Source of the DNA: Coprobacter secundus
GTDB taxonomy: Bacteria; Bacteroidota; Bacteroidia; Bacteroidales; Coprobacteraceae
Assembly: GCA_000803105.1 (NCBI GenBank)
Contig: JTDA01000015.1
Span: 1-64,000 of the forward strand
DNA length: 64,000 nt
Direction of reading: 5' to 3'
The notes below the pieces were generated by a model. It was given only the letters and a program-made list of their open reading frames with translations. It did no database searches and was not told the origin of the DNA. Positions within the stretch are counted from its first letter, which is position 1. Each line of letters opens with the position of its first letter. Below are positions 16,901-25,210 of the stretch, piece after piece. A program made the translations under genes and the position numbers.

Positions 16901-17929
16901 TTTGAGGTTAGTAGAGTTGTATCCTGGTTCTATCCAGTCGAATTGTTCGTTTTTTCGGAGCAATATATTGATACCTCCAAAATATGTTCCTATCCAGATA
17001 TTACCGTCGCGGTCACAGAGTATTGTATAGATAGCGTTGTCATTTAACTTGTTTTTATCTACGAAATTTTGTTGCAGGATTTCAATATTTTCGTCAGGAT
17101 GGATTATCGTAACACCTTTTTCTGTTCCGAGCCATATACGGTGCATATCGTCTTCTGTAATGCATCGTACTGTTCCGTCAGAGATTTGTTCCGGATGGTA
17201 TATTTTTGATTCGCCGGTAGTGAGATTTATATTCATAACCCCTTTTCCGTTGCGTCCAATCCATAATAATCCTTTGGAGTCAAAATATAAGGGTATGATT
17301 CCGTCGAATCCGGTGAGAAAATCTGAAAAATAGGACGGATTTATTTGTGTTGTTTTCGTAAAGGAGGAGTCATAATAGAAGATAGAATTGTTTGTAGCGA
17401 CAAATATTCTGTTTTGTTCGTCGACGGCTAAGGATATGATATATTCAGAGTCTTTACGTTGTACTAAAATGAAGTTGTCACTTTTTTCGTCATAATAATA
17501 TAGTTGTTTCCCTCCGCAAACAATTTTGCCATCGTGGGTCTCTATGATAGATGATGCTATCGGTTCGTATCGTTTGAAGTCGTCGGTTTCCGGACGATAG
17601 AGACATGTCCCGTCGTGGGTACCTATCCATATACGTTTTTTACTGTCTTGAAAGATACATTCTATCGTATTATGTGTCAGTGAGTTTTGGTTATCTTCCT
17701 GATTGAAGTATGACACGATGTTATATCCGTCGTACCGGGACAGACCGTTGCGCGTTCCTATCCATAGTCGTCCTTTATCATCTTGGAGGAGCTCTTCAAC
17801 TTGCTGATACGGCAGTCCGTCTTTGCCGGTGATATGCATGAATCTGAAGTTGGTTTTGGCTGCCGGTGATTGTGGAAAAACCGTCGTAAGGATAATCAAT
17901 AAGATAAGTGATGACAGATGTTTAGGCAT
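13904..17929 (-). CDS. hybrid two-component system sensor/regulator (HTCS) of PUL 1
   Basis: This single protein senses a glycan in the periplasm and activates its PUL. Domains in order: a signal peptide; two-component propeller repeats (about 25-680, with many LWIGT-type motifs); a Y_Y_Y sandwich (about 690-765); one membrane segment (about 767-789); a HisKA domain with H825 in SVSHELKTP; an HATPase domain with the DTGIGI and GWGLGLAL motifs; a receiver domain with phosphoacceptor D1139 (VISDIMMP); and an AraC-type DNA-binding domain (about 1240-1341). All parts are intact and the length of 1341 aa is usual. It lies inside the PUL, 18 bp before the GH78 gene and 46 bp after the second BNR gene. 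Confidence 0.95.
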   Translation of the reverse strand: MPKHLSSLILLIILTTVFPQSPAAKTNFRFMHITGKDGLPYQQVEELLQDDKGRLWIGTRNGLSRYDGYNIVSYFNQEDNQNSLTHNTIECIFQDSKKRIWIGTHDGTCLYRPETDDFKRYEPIASSIIETHDGKIVCGGKQLYYYDEKSDNFILVQRKDSEYIISLAVDEQNRIFVATNNSIFYYDSSFTKTTQINPSYFSDFLTGFDGIIPLYFDSKGLLWIGRNGKGVMNINLTTGESKIYHPEQISDGTVRCITEDDMHRIWLGTEKGVTIIHPDENIEILQQNFVDKNKLNDNAIYTILCDRDGNIWIGTYFGGINILLRKNEQFDWIEPGYNSTNLKGKAVRKIIEPQKNILWIATEDGGLNIFNTETNDITVFDHIPILGHNIHDILYDEQKNSMWIGTFRNGLFLYNLSTRQWQQYLPENAEGLPSDAIFSIKKQRNGTIWIATTQGLRYYDVEKNTFCTVNHNKLDIDFIYCLYIDSDDNVWAGTRNNGLFRIDNKSKEIVGWSTPTLKDYYITYLYQDSNQNIWIGTNNNGLQYIEPTGMQVRSLSPELSLSKNTICSIIEDQSKQLWIGTGQGLYRLNKTRNDIIRYTEEDGLPTNQFNFSSAIHAQNGLYYFGSVNGLISFDPTHMKNERKTFEVHLTQLIIDNQILTANSPDSPLTTEIDNMESITLSYDQSRSFSIEYAAISLGNTSSISYQIRLLGIDNTWHNVGQERKFVGSNLSSGTYTLQIRANNSNMGWEKEAIKEIKLIIQPPFYLSYPAYIIYFILFALAIYFTHHIFSIRLKEKNEVRIANMEKEKLEELNKIKLDFFTSVSHELKTPLSLIMAPLKYISQHYPLATEASEKLDVAIKNTDKMVGLIDELVTFNKVESGNFQFYIQQGNPLEFIESITRTFKESAAEKQIQLFTHCENNGETVWFSPSYVERIMNNLLSNALKFTSAGGKIFVNASIIDNADKCTYLHIEVRDTGIGIAKEELENIFNKYYQTKRGHNKNNKGWGLGLALVKKLAEVHKGNVSVESSIGQGSTFTVNLNVSEKAFDAKDRINADKAEVSLNQYEFTTPMLVNANVTSHVPNEKTELQFSILLVEDNTELLCFLSEIFAPKYNIFTAENGKDALNVVTDNPIDLVISDIMMPVMDGNTLCQKLKNNISSSHIPVILLTAKNDAKDIAEGYESGADAYVQKPFDPQILELQVNNILKNRQILREKMVDNQNSDNIESVSLSKFDKEFINKINDLIEKNMDNDEFSIADITSSLSISRSLLHIKMKSLLNISTGDYIRKRRLNKACSLLKEGYNVSETAYHTGFADPNYFSKAFKKEFGVSPTEYLNNNHKQ

Positions 17930-17975
17930 TTGGCGAAAAATTGATTTGTTTGTGAATTGGAATGGAGGGTTCGAT

Positions 17976-19931
17976 TCAATGGAACAATATTTTTTTGTTC
18001 ACGACACTTCCGTCTTCGAGTTGTATTTTCAGGATTCCTCCCCCAGAGTAGGGAAGGGGAATCCGGTAGACTGAGCCACAGTTTCTTGCCTGGTGCAAAA
18101 TCATTCCGTTGAAGGAATATAGGGAAACAGTGGTCATGTCGTTGTTTCCGTAAATATTAAGGACTTTATTTTGGATGATAGTTTTTATTTTATTATTGTC
18201 TGTCGTGACGGGTGATATACCGGTCGCGTTATCAATCAGTCTGAATTCCATCCAGCTCCATGATTGTTTTGACTGAGTTTCAGGTATTATTTCTTTTTCG
18301 ACAGTTCCGTCTTTGCGGTTCCGAATTTCCAGATTTACTCTCATTTGGTTTTGTACAGGAGCTGTTTCGTAGCCGAGTAGTTCCCAAGGTATGGCTACTT
18401 CCATCTCGTAATATATGGATTTTATGTTTACAGAATATTTTATGCCTTCTGTATTGTCGGTATCATTCCATTTATTGTTTTCCCCGTATTTCATGGTAAC
18501 ACTCCCATTGACGTCGAGGAAAAACTGGAACATCCCTTTTTGCGGATATGTATCGCAGGCATTTTCTAAGTCGAGTGATAGGAAAATACCGTCGTTGTCT
18601 ACTTTGTCGGTATATATGTCCCGGTCTACTACTCTTGCTGTGAAATAGAGGTATTTGCTGTCGTACAGGAAGTCTGCCGTTGTTTTGTTTTTGGTAACGT
18701 TACCCATAAATATCTGTTGGGCATTCTTATATGTCCATGTGTCTCCTGATGCTGCTCCGTCAATTACAGGAGTGCCGAATTTTGCTTCGAAACATTTTTT
18801 GGGGTAGCCTTTGATAATTTGTACGGAGTTGTTTTTGTTGGGTTCTCCTATAGAACCGACGGCAACGACAATTCCGGTATCGATTACGGCAACGGAATTC
18901 CAAATGGAATGCTTGTCCGCTCCTAAAGCAAAAGGTGTGCTTCGTGCTTTGAAATTTCGGGCGTGTTCGTCACCCACTTCTACAAACATGTCAAAGTATT
19001 GCAAATCGGTAACGTTCCTATTTTCATTTCCCTGATATGATGCGATAGTTTCTCCGGAGGGTAGTACCCGCAAATAAGGTGCTGCCGATATGATTCCAAC
19101 AGCAGGAGTGGTTTCGAAAATCATGTTGCGATTGGAACTTCCGGCATCTACATAGCCGCTCGTCCAGTTATCTTCGAGTGTGGTACGTACCGTAGTAGCG
19201 GCAAAATTGCCTCGTCCCGGCCAACCGTTATCTTCGATGATAACAACAATTTCGCTTTTGTCTTTTAAAAGTACCGGTACCGGCATACCGTCACGAGAAT
19301 TGGCTCGAAAGCTTATTTTTACGGGTTCGCTCCAGGTAAGGCCTTTGTCAAAAGAGCGGCACATGGAAATGCATTGCTCGTTGCTTGACGTGTATTCGTT
19401 CTCGTTGGCAAAGTAGCATTGAATTTCTCCTGAGGGCAGTTCCAGAAATGAGGGTTCCCAACATCCGTCGTCGAAATTATGTTTAGCGTCGAATATAAAA
19501 ATGGGTTCGCTCCAGGTAGCTCCATTATCGGTACTGCGTACTACACGTATTCCGAAGCGGCGTTCTTCGGAATAGGGTGCTTCGGGTCTCGGATTATATC
19601 CTACCAGAATTGTTCCGTCAGAAAGTTGAATAAGGTCGGGTACAGCAAGGAACATTTTGCTTGAAGGGCTGACTATTTTGGTTGGAGCACTCCATGTTTT
19701 TCCTTTATTTTCACTGAAAGATATGGCAATGCCTCCGCTTTCGGCAGCTGCGAGCAGACGACCATCTTGCAATTCTATCAATCTGGCGTAATTTCCTGTG
19801 GGGAAGATTGTTGTCTGGCTACTTGTATCCCAGAATATCCGAGAACCTTTATATGGGTCTACCCGCTTGGCATGAGCCACAGATGTAATAGCGGTGAGGA
19901 TGATTGCTAAAGTAACTAATCGTATTTTCAT
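17976..19931 (-). CDS. BNR/Asp-box propeller hydrolase with CBM9-like and T9SS sorting domains (copy 2)
   Basis: This is a 651-aa secreted protein. After a signal peptide it has a six-bladed propeller (about 25-385) with Asp-box motifs (STDNGATW, SFDKGLTW), as found in sialidases (GH33) and exo-arabinanases (GH93). An opening YARLIELQDG may supply the Arg seen in the sialidase RIP motif, but I cannot confirm a catalytic triad. Residues about 390-565 are a family-9-like carbohydrate-binding or DOMON-like sandwich (TADFLYDSKYLYFTARV). The last 70 residues are a type A T9SS sorting tail. It is a tandem paralogue of the gene upstream. The exact enzyme activity is open: sialidase, arabinanase or a new specificity. 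Confidence 0.8.
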   Translation of the reverse strand: MKIRLVTLAIILTAITSVAHAKRVDPYKGSRIFWDTSSQTTIFPTGNYARLIELQDGRLLAAAESGGIAISFSENKGKTWSAPTKIVSPSSKMFLAVPDLIQLSDGTILVGYNPRPEAPYSEERRFGIRVVRSTDNGATWSEPIFIFDAKHNFDDGCWEPSFLELPSGEIQCYFANENEYTSSNEQCISMCRSFDKGLTWSEPVKISFRANSRDGMPVPVLLKDKSEIVVIIEDNGWPGRGNFAATTVRTTLEDNWTSGYVDAGSSNRNMIFETTPAVGIISAAPYLRVLPSGETIASYQGNENRNVTDLQYFDMFVEVGDEHARNFKARSTPFALGADKHSIWNSVAVIDTGIVVAVGSIGEPNKNNSVQIIKGYPKKCFEAKFGTPVIDGAASGDTWTYKNAQQIFMGNVTKNKTTADFLYDSKYLYFTARVVDRDIYTDKVDNDGIFLSLDLENACDTYPQKGMFQFFLDVNGSVTMKYGENNKWNDTDNTEGIKYSVNIKSIYYEMEVAIPWELLGYETAPVQNQMRVNLEIRNRKDGTVEKEIIPETQSKQSWSWMEFRLIDNATGISPVTTDNNKIKTIIQNKVLNIYGNNDMTTVSLYSFNGMILHQARNCGSVYRIPLPYSGGGILKIQLEDGSVVNKKILFH

Positions 19932-19988
19932 AAAGTGGAGAATTGATTTTTTTTGTGATAAATATAAATTAAAAAATAATAAAACTCT

Positions 19989-21965
19989 TCAAGGAAATAA
20001 AATCTTTTTGGATACGGTATTTCCGTTTGCGAGTTTGATTTTAAGAATTCCGTTTCCGGAATAGGATAGAGGAATCTGGTACGAATTACCGTAACTTTGA
20101 GTTTGATGTAGCAGAGCTCCATTGGAAGCGTATACAGAGATACCGGAGATATCGGTATTGCTTTTTATATTCAGTGTTCCATGTTCGGTGTATGCTATTA
20201 TGTTCTGGTTGTCTGAAAGTGGTGTTTGGATACCACTTTCAGTTTTATTCAGTCTGAACTCCATCCAGCTCCAAGATTGCTTAGCCAGTGTTTCGGGTAT
20301 TATTTCTTTTTCGACAGCTCCGTCTTTACGGTTTCGAATTTCCAGATTTACTCTCATTTGGTTTTGTACAGGAGCTGTTTCGTAACCAAGCAGTTTCCAG
20401 GGAATGGCTATTTCCATATCGTAATAAAAAGATTTTGTATTGACGATATAGGTTATATCTTCGGTATTGTCGGCATCATGCCAGTTATTATTATCTCCAT
20501 ATTTCATGGTAACGTTCCCATTGACATCGAGGAAAAACTGGAACATCCCTTTTTGTGGGTATGTATCGCAGGCATTTTCCAAGTCGAGAGACAGGAAAAT
20601 ACCGTCGTTGTCTACTTTGTCGGTGTAGATGTCCCGATCTATTACTCTTGCTGTGAAGTAGAGATATTTGTTGTCATACAAAAAATCGGCTGTTGTTTTG
20701 TTTTTGGTAACGTTACCCATAAATACCTGTTGGGCATTTTTGTATGTCCATGTGTCGCCTGAAGCCGACCCATCGAGAACGGGGGTGCCGAAGTCGGCCT
20801 CAAAATATGTTTTGGGATATCCTTTTATCATTTTTATGGCATTTCCGGTATTCGGGTCTCCTATGGAGCCAAGGGCAATTACACTGCCGTCTCCTACAAC
20901 GGCTATTGAGTTCCATAATGAATGTTGGGACAGGGAGAGATTGAAGGGAGCACTTATGGCTTTGAAATTTTTGGCATCTTTGTCCCCGACGGCAACAAAC
21001 ATATCATATTGGGATTCTCCGACTCCTTTGCGGTCGCCATAGTCGCCTTGCCAGGAAGCTATGGTTTCACCCGATTGTAATTTGCGCAGATAGGGAGCTG
21101 CAGATTTATATTTTTTGTCATTTGTATTGGCAAATATGATATTTCGGTTTGGGCTGTCGGCTCCTATGACGCTGTTCCAATTGTCTGAAAGCGGACATCG
21201 TACTGTCGTTGCTCTGAACCCTGAGTATCCCGGCCAACCGTTGTCTTCAATGATTACTGCAATTTCTCCATTGTCGGTTATGATAGGCACCGGCATACCG
21301 TCCCGGGAACCGGGCCGGAAGGATATGCGTACAGGATCGCTCCATGTTTTCCCTTTGTCGAATGAGCGGCACATCGATATGCACTGTTCGTTGCTTAATG
21401 TAAAGTCGTTTTCGTTGGCAAAATAGCAGTGTAATTCTCCTGAAGGCAATTCAAGGAATGAAGGTTCCCAGCATCCATTATCGGAAATATATTGGGCATC
21501 GAAGATAAAGATAGGTCCTTCCCAGTTTTTTCCGTTGTCATGACTTATCATGGTACGTATACCGAATTTTCGGTTTTCGCTATATGGGGATGATGGCCGA
21601 GGATTGAATCCGACAAGTATGGTACCGTCGGTCAATTGTATCAGGTCGGGTACAGCGTATGGTATCAGACTTTGTTGCCTGACAATCAACTCAGGGGAGG
21701 TCCAGGTTTTTCCGTAGTTGGAACTGTAACATACCGATATTCCGCCTCCGGACTCGGCTGCGGCCATGATACGACCGTCTTGAAGCTGTATGATACGGGC
21801 ATAGTTGCCGGAAGGGAATAGGGTCAGTTCACTATCGGTATCCCAAAAAATCCGAGAACCGGAATATGGGTCTTTACTGACGGCATATATATTGTATGCT
21901 GCAAGTAAAAACATAATGAGTATTGAGGTTTTGAAATTTATATGTACATTCATTTTTTTGTTCAT
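19989..21965 (-). CDS. BNR/Asp-box propeller hydrolase with CBM9-like and T9SS sorting domains (copy 1)
   Basis: This 658-aa paralogue of the next gene has the same order: signal peptide, BNR propeller (about 30-395), CBM9-like sandwich (about 400-575) and T9SS tail. The CBM9-like part is much closer between the two copies than the propeller is; runs such as NVTKNKTTADFLYD are identical. Its ATG overlaps the stop of the GDPD gene as ATGA, so translation is probably coupled. An alternative start four codons later (MNVHINF) also gives a good signal peptide. The activity is uncertain, as for copy 2. Confidence 0.8.
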   Translation of the reverse strand: MNKKMNVHINFKTSILIMFLLAAYNIYAVSKDPYSGSRIFWDTDSELTLFPSGNYARIIQLQDGRIMAAAESGGGISVCYSSNYGKTWTSPELIVRQQSLIPYAVPDLIQLTDGTILVGFNPRPSSPYSENRKFGIRTMISHDNGKNWEGPIFIFDAQYISDNGCWEPSFLELPSGELHCYFANENDFTLSNEQCISMCRSFDKGKTWSDPVRISFRPGSRDGMPVPIITDNGEIAVIIEDNGWPGYSGFRATTVRCPLSDNWNSVIGADSPNRNIIFANTNDKKYKSAAPYLRKLQSGETIASWQGDYGDRKGVGESQYDMFVAVGDKDAKNFKAISAPFNLSLSQHSLWNSIAVVGDGSVIALGSIGDPNTGNAIKMIKGYPKTYFEADFGTPVLDGSASGDTWTYKNAQQVFMGNVTKNKTTADFLYDNKYLYFTARVIDRDIYTDKVDNDGIFLSLDLENACDTYPQKGMFQFFLDVNGNVTMKYGDNNNWHDADNTEDITYIVNTKSFYYDMEIAIPWKLLGYETAPVQNQMRVNLEIRNRKDGAVEKEIIPETLAKQSWSWMEFRLNKTESGIQTPLSDNQNIIAYTEHGTLNIKSNTDISGISVYASNGALLHQTQSYGNSYQIPLSYSGNGILKIKLANGNTVSKKILFP

Positions 21966-24658
21966 TGATTATTTTCGTAATATTGTTTGACTTTCAGGGC
22001 ATCTAAAGGTTTGTCGGTAGTTACAAATTGTACTCCTTCATTAGTCATTTCGGCAATATCTCCGATTGAATTGACAGTCCATACATTTACCGACATTCCC
22101 CGGTCTTTTGCTTGTTTTATCCACTGTGGATTGTCTCGGAATTCTTGAATGTGATAGTCTAATCCACTGATGCCATAGGTATGGAGTGTTTCCGGGGCAA
22201 TTCCTCCTGCCAGATACGAGACTTTGGCTGAGGCATCGAGGGAAACGATTTTTTTACAGATATCTAAATCGAAAGCTATGTATTCTACTTTGTTTTGCAT
22301 TCTGGATTCGGCAACGGCCTCGACTGCAGCTTTTGCTGCGGCCATATTTCGTTCAGCCGTTGAGTGAGTCTTGATTTCAATAATTAGTTTTGTAGGGCTT
22401 TCACTCTCTTTGATAAGTGTTAAACAATCGCTCAATTGTGCTATTTTTTCACCGTTACTTAGCGTAAGGTCTTTTACTTGTTCGTATGTCGAATTTTGAA
22501 TAGTTACTCCATTCAAAGTTGCATCGTGGTTGAGAACGAGATGTCCGTCGGTAGTAAGCCAGATGTCGAGTTCCGACCCATAAAGATTGAGTTCTTGGGC
22601 TTTTCGTATTGCTGTCAGAGAATTTTGAGCAGACCCTTCTGTATCCCAATATCCTCTGTGGGCTATGATTTGAGCCGGTTGGGGCATTTTTGTTACGATT
22701 TGGAGTTTTGTCAGTCCGAGGTCTTGTCTGTTTTCACCTCGTAAAAGCATCATACGGTATTGCCCGGATTGGAATCCTTCCGGGATAGTGATATATATAC
22801 CGTTTTCTCCGTTGAGTGTACAGTTTAGGGTCTGTATATTCGATGCATCGGTTACGGAAGTGAAAATGACTTTATCGTCTTCGGTAAATCCGGTACCGGA
22901 GATATTATAAGTAGCTCCAATTTTGACGGCGATACCTGAGATGAAGTCAATGTCACTTACCATATCGACTACGGCATTTTCCTGTAGCTTCTTCACTTCG
23001 TCCCATAGCACGGCAACATCGTGAGGGGTAAGCGGGTTGTCATAGATACGAGCCAATACCACATCCCCGCTCCATCCCAACTGAGCCGTGGGTCCGGCAT
23101 CGCAACCGATGGCGAACCAGTTTGAATTATCTTTTGGGAATTTGAATTCCCCGACAGCTTCTATCGTATTTTTCAGTTCACCGTTTATATATATCCTGGC
23201 TTTTCCTTCTTCTTTATTCCAAGTTCCAATGATGTGGTAGTATATCTGAGGTTGAGGTGCTATACCGCTTGTGACAAATTTCCAGTCTCCCCCGACGTGA
23301 GGCAAGAATGAGAGTTCGTTTTTCCCGTTCAAACCTCGGTCTGTTTTACAGACCATCAATCCGGTACCTCCGGTTTCGTGCGAACTGAAGAATTTGGCTT
23401 CTCCATTGGAGATAGGCGGTTCGAAGTCAGCCATAACGACAGCTTCTAAAGTATGACCATCTTTCAAAGCTTCTTTGAAAGCTTCATTATTGGCATAATC
23501 AATGCGGTAGAATCCTGAAGTAGCACCGGCCCACGTATTCCCGAATTTAGCGACAAATCGTTTGTAAGTATTGCTATAATATGTAGATAACGCTCCACTG
23601 TTGTTTGTTGTAATGACATTTTTCATAGGGGAAATATCTTCGGCGGTACCATCGGTTTTGAATACGACATCGAGTATATCTGCTACCGGTTTTTTCTGTA
23701 GCTTTTCAATATCGTTCCATAGTAGTTTTACTTCAGTATCCTTCAGAGGTTTGTCATATATACGGGCGATTACCACGTCTCCACTCCATCCTAATTGGGC
23801 AGTAGGTCCTGCATCACAGCCGATGGCAAACCAGTCGGAACCGTTTACTGGGAATATAAAATTACCTTCAGTATCAACTGTATTTTTTAATTCTCCGTTT
23901 ATGTATATATAGACTTTTGCCTCTTCTTTATTCCATACGCCTATTATGTGATAATATTCTCGCGGTTGGGGTACTATACCACTGGTTCCCCAACGCCATG
24001 TACTGTTTCCTGATGAGACATTAGGAAGAAATGTGAGTTCATTTGTCTCATTCATGCCGTTGTTTGTTTTACACACCATAAGACCCGTACCTCCACGTTC
24101 GTGAGATGCAAAAAATTTAGCTTCTCCGTTTGCGATAGGTGATTCATAGTTTGCCATGACGACAGCTTCTAAGGTATGTCCGTCGGCAAGAGCATCCTTG
24201 AATGCCTGGTTATTGGCATAGTTTATTTTGTAATATGAAGATGTTTTACCGGCCCAGGTATTATCAAATGTAGATACATATCTATTGTATATATCATTGT
24301 AATATGTTTTTGTACCTACAGCCTCAATGTTATTTTTCATGGGGGAGATATCTGTGGCCGAGCCGTCTTCATTGAAAACGACATCCAAGACATCGGCTAT
24401 AGGTTTTTCGATAAGAGTAATACTGTCGATTTGGGTAAGAGCTTCGCTGTACAGGGTCTTACCGGATGTGTCGTATATAGAAATTTTAGTTTTATTGTCT
24501 TCTATTTTTACTTGGTCTATGTTTTCTGTAGAACCTTGGAAAATTATGGATCCATTTTTGTAAATGAATAAATCGTTTTGTGCGATTAACCAGAAACCAC
24601 AGAAAATCAGGCAGCTTACCAATGATAATTTTATCAGAATGTTATTTTTTATGTTCAT
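21962..24658 (-). CDS. LamG-LamG-TIG-glycerophosphodiester phosphodiesterase protein
   Basis: This is an 898-aa secreted protein. The signal peptide is followed by a short module (about 28-85) ending IDSITLIEK. Two near-copy concanavalin-like LamG domains follow (about 88-315 and 325-545, each starting ADxLDVVF), then an IPT/TIG sandwich (about 555-655) and a C-terminal GDPD barrel (664-898). The GDPD catalytic residues are present: H667-R668, E696-x-D698 and H711 (LNHD). GDPD hydrolyses glycerophosphodiesters, releasing an alcohol and glycerol phosphate. In a PUL this suggests attack on a phosphodiester-substituted glycan or lipid, but that is inference. It has no T9SS tail, and it overlaps the following BNR gene by 4 bp. 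Confidence 0.85.
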   Translation of the reverse strand: MNIKNNILIKLSLVSCLIFCGFWLIAQNDLFIYKNGSIIFQGSTENIDQVKIEDNKTKISIYDTSGKTLYSEALTQIDSITLIEKPIADVLDVVFNEDGSATDISPMKNNIEAVGTKTYYNDIYNRYVSTFDNTWAGKTSSYYKINYANNQAFKDALADGHTLEAVVMANYESPIANGEAKFFASHERGGTGLMVCKTNNGMNETNELTFLPNVSSGNSTWRWGTSGIVPQPREYYHIIGVWNKEEAKVYIYINGELKNTVDTEGNFIFPVNGSDWFAIGCDAGPTAQLGWSGDVVIARIYDKPLKDTEVKLLWNDIEKLQKKPVADILDVVFKTDGTAEDISPMKNVITTNNSGALSTYYSNTYKRFVAKFGNTWAGATSGFYRIDYANNEAFKEALKDGHTLEAVVMADFEPPISNGEAKFFSSHETGGTGLMVCKTDRGLNGKNELSFLPHVGGDWKFVTSGIAPQPQIYYHIIGTWNKEEGKARIYINGELKNTIEAVGEFKFPKDNSNWFAIGCDAGPTAQLGWSGDVVLARIYDNPLTPHDVAVLWDEVKKLQENAVVDMVSDIDFISGIAVKIGATYNISGTGFTEDDKVIFTSVTDASNIQTLNCTLNGENGIYITIPEGFQSGQYRMMLLRGENRQDLGLTKLQIVTKMPQPAQIIAHRGYWDTEGSAQNSLTAIRKAQELNLYGSELDIWLTTDGHLVLNHDATLNGVTIQNSTYEQVKDLTLSNGEKIAQLSDCLTLIKESESPTKLIIEIKTHSTAERNMAAAKAAVEAVAESRMQNKVEYIAFDLDICKKIVSLDASAKVSYLAGGIAPETLHTYGISGLDYHIQEFRDNPQWIKQAKDRGMSVNVWTVNSIGDIAEMTNEGVQFVTTDKPLDALKVKQYYENNQ

Positions 24659-24662
24659 AGTT

Positions 24663-25145
24663 TTATTTCTTGATGATTTTATGAAATTCTTGATTTTCTC
24701 CTATTCTTGTTTTTACTATATACATTCCGGCAGGGTAAGAAGCGAGAGAATGTGAGAACGTGCTGGATACAGGTATAGAACTAAGTATTTTGTTTCCGTT
24801 TACAGAGAATATTTCGACATTGTCTATGGTATTATCTGTTTTTATAGAAAGGATGTCGTTGGTGTCAATATAGACAATGGTATTTGATTTTGATGGCATT
24901 TCTACGGAGGAGATTACTTTTTCTATAAAGGTGAAAAAGTTGAAGTCAGAGAGAGGAATTTCAGAGGTTTTATCATTGCTTTCGGTTATATTCATAGTAT
25001 TTTCCGTAAATGTAATTTTACGTACGTTTGTGAATGTGTTAATAGGTTTGTTGGATTTCTCGTTGTAGATATACACATTTTTTCCTTCAGTAGATATAAG
25101 ACAGGAAATAATAAATGTTATCGTCAGTAGTTTGGATTTTATCAT
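24663..25145 (-). CDS. small secreted protein with T9SS sorting tail
   Basis: This is a 160-aa protein with a signal peptide, then one short beta-rich module (about 20-80: VYIYNEKSN...VRKITFTEN...FFTFIEK) and a type A T9SS tail (about 95-160: VEIFSVNGNKIL...YPAGMYIVKT). The module resembles the head of the GDPD protein immediately downstream (same IY, ITF and FIEK pattern). It looks like a minimal surface protein made only of an adaptor module and a sorting tail. It lies 4 bp before the GDPD gene. Function unknown. Confidence 0.75.
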   Translation of the reverse strand: MIKSKLLTITFIISCLISTEGKNVYIYNEKSNKPINTFTNVRKITFTENTMNITESNDKTSEIPLSDFNFFTFIEKVISSVEMPSKSNTIVYIDTNDILSIKTDNTIDNVEIFSVNGNKILSSIPVSSTFSHSLASYPAGMYIVKTRIGENQEFHKIIKK

Positions 25146-25177
25146 GGTGCCTTTGATTTTATAATAGTTATTGATTG

Positions 25178-25207
25178 CTTTCCGGGGAATTCAGATTCCC
25201 CGGAAAG
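25178..25207 (-). terminator. strong hairpin between the SGBP gene and the T9SS gene
   Basis: CTTTCCGGGGAA at 25178-25189 pairs perfectly over 12 bp with TTCCCCGGAAAG at 25196-25207, with a 6-base loop. It lies directly after the stop of the glycan-binding lipoprotein, inside the operon. No U-run follows on the - strand. It is more likely a processing or stabilising hairpin, or a partial terminator, that sets SusC/D/SGBP expression above that of downstream enzymes. Confidence 0.65.
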
Positions 25208-25210
25208 AAT

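Noticed and set aside
21962..21965. Overlap taken as a frameshift between the GDPD and BNR genes
   Set aside because: It is an ordinary ATGA stop/start overlap; both products are complete.
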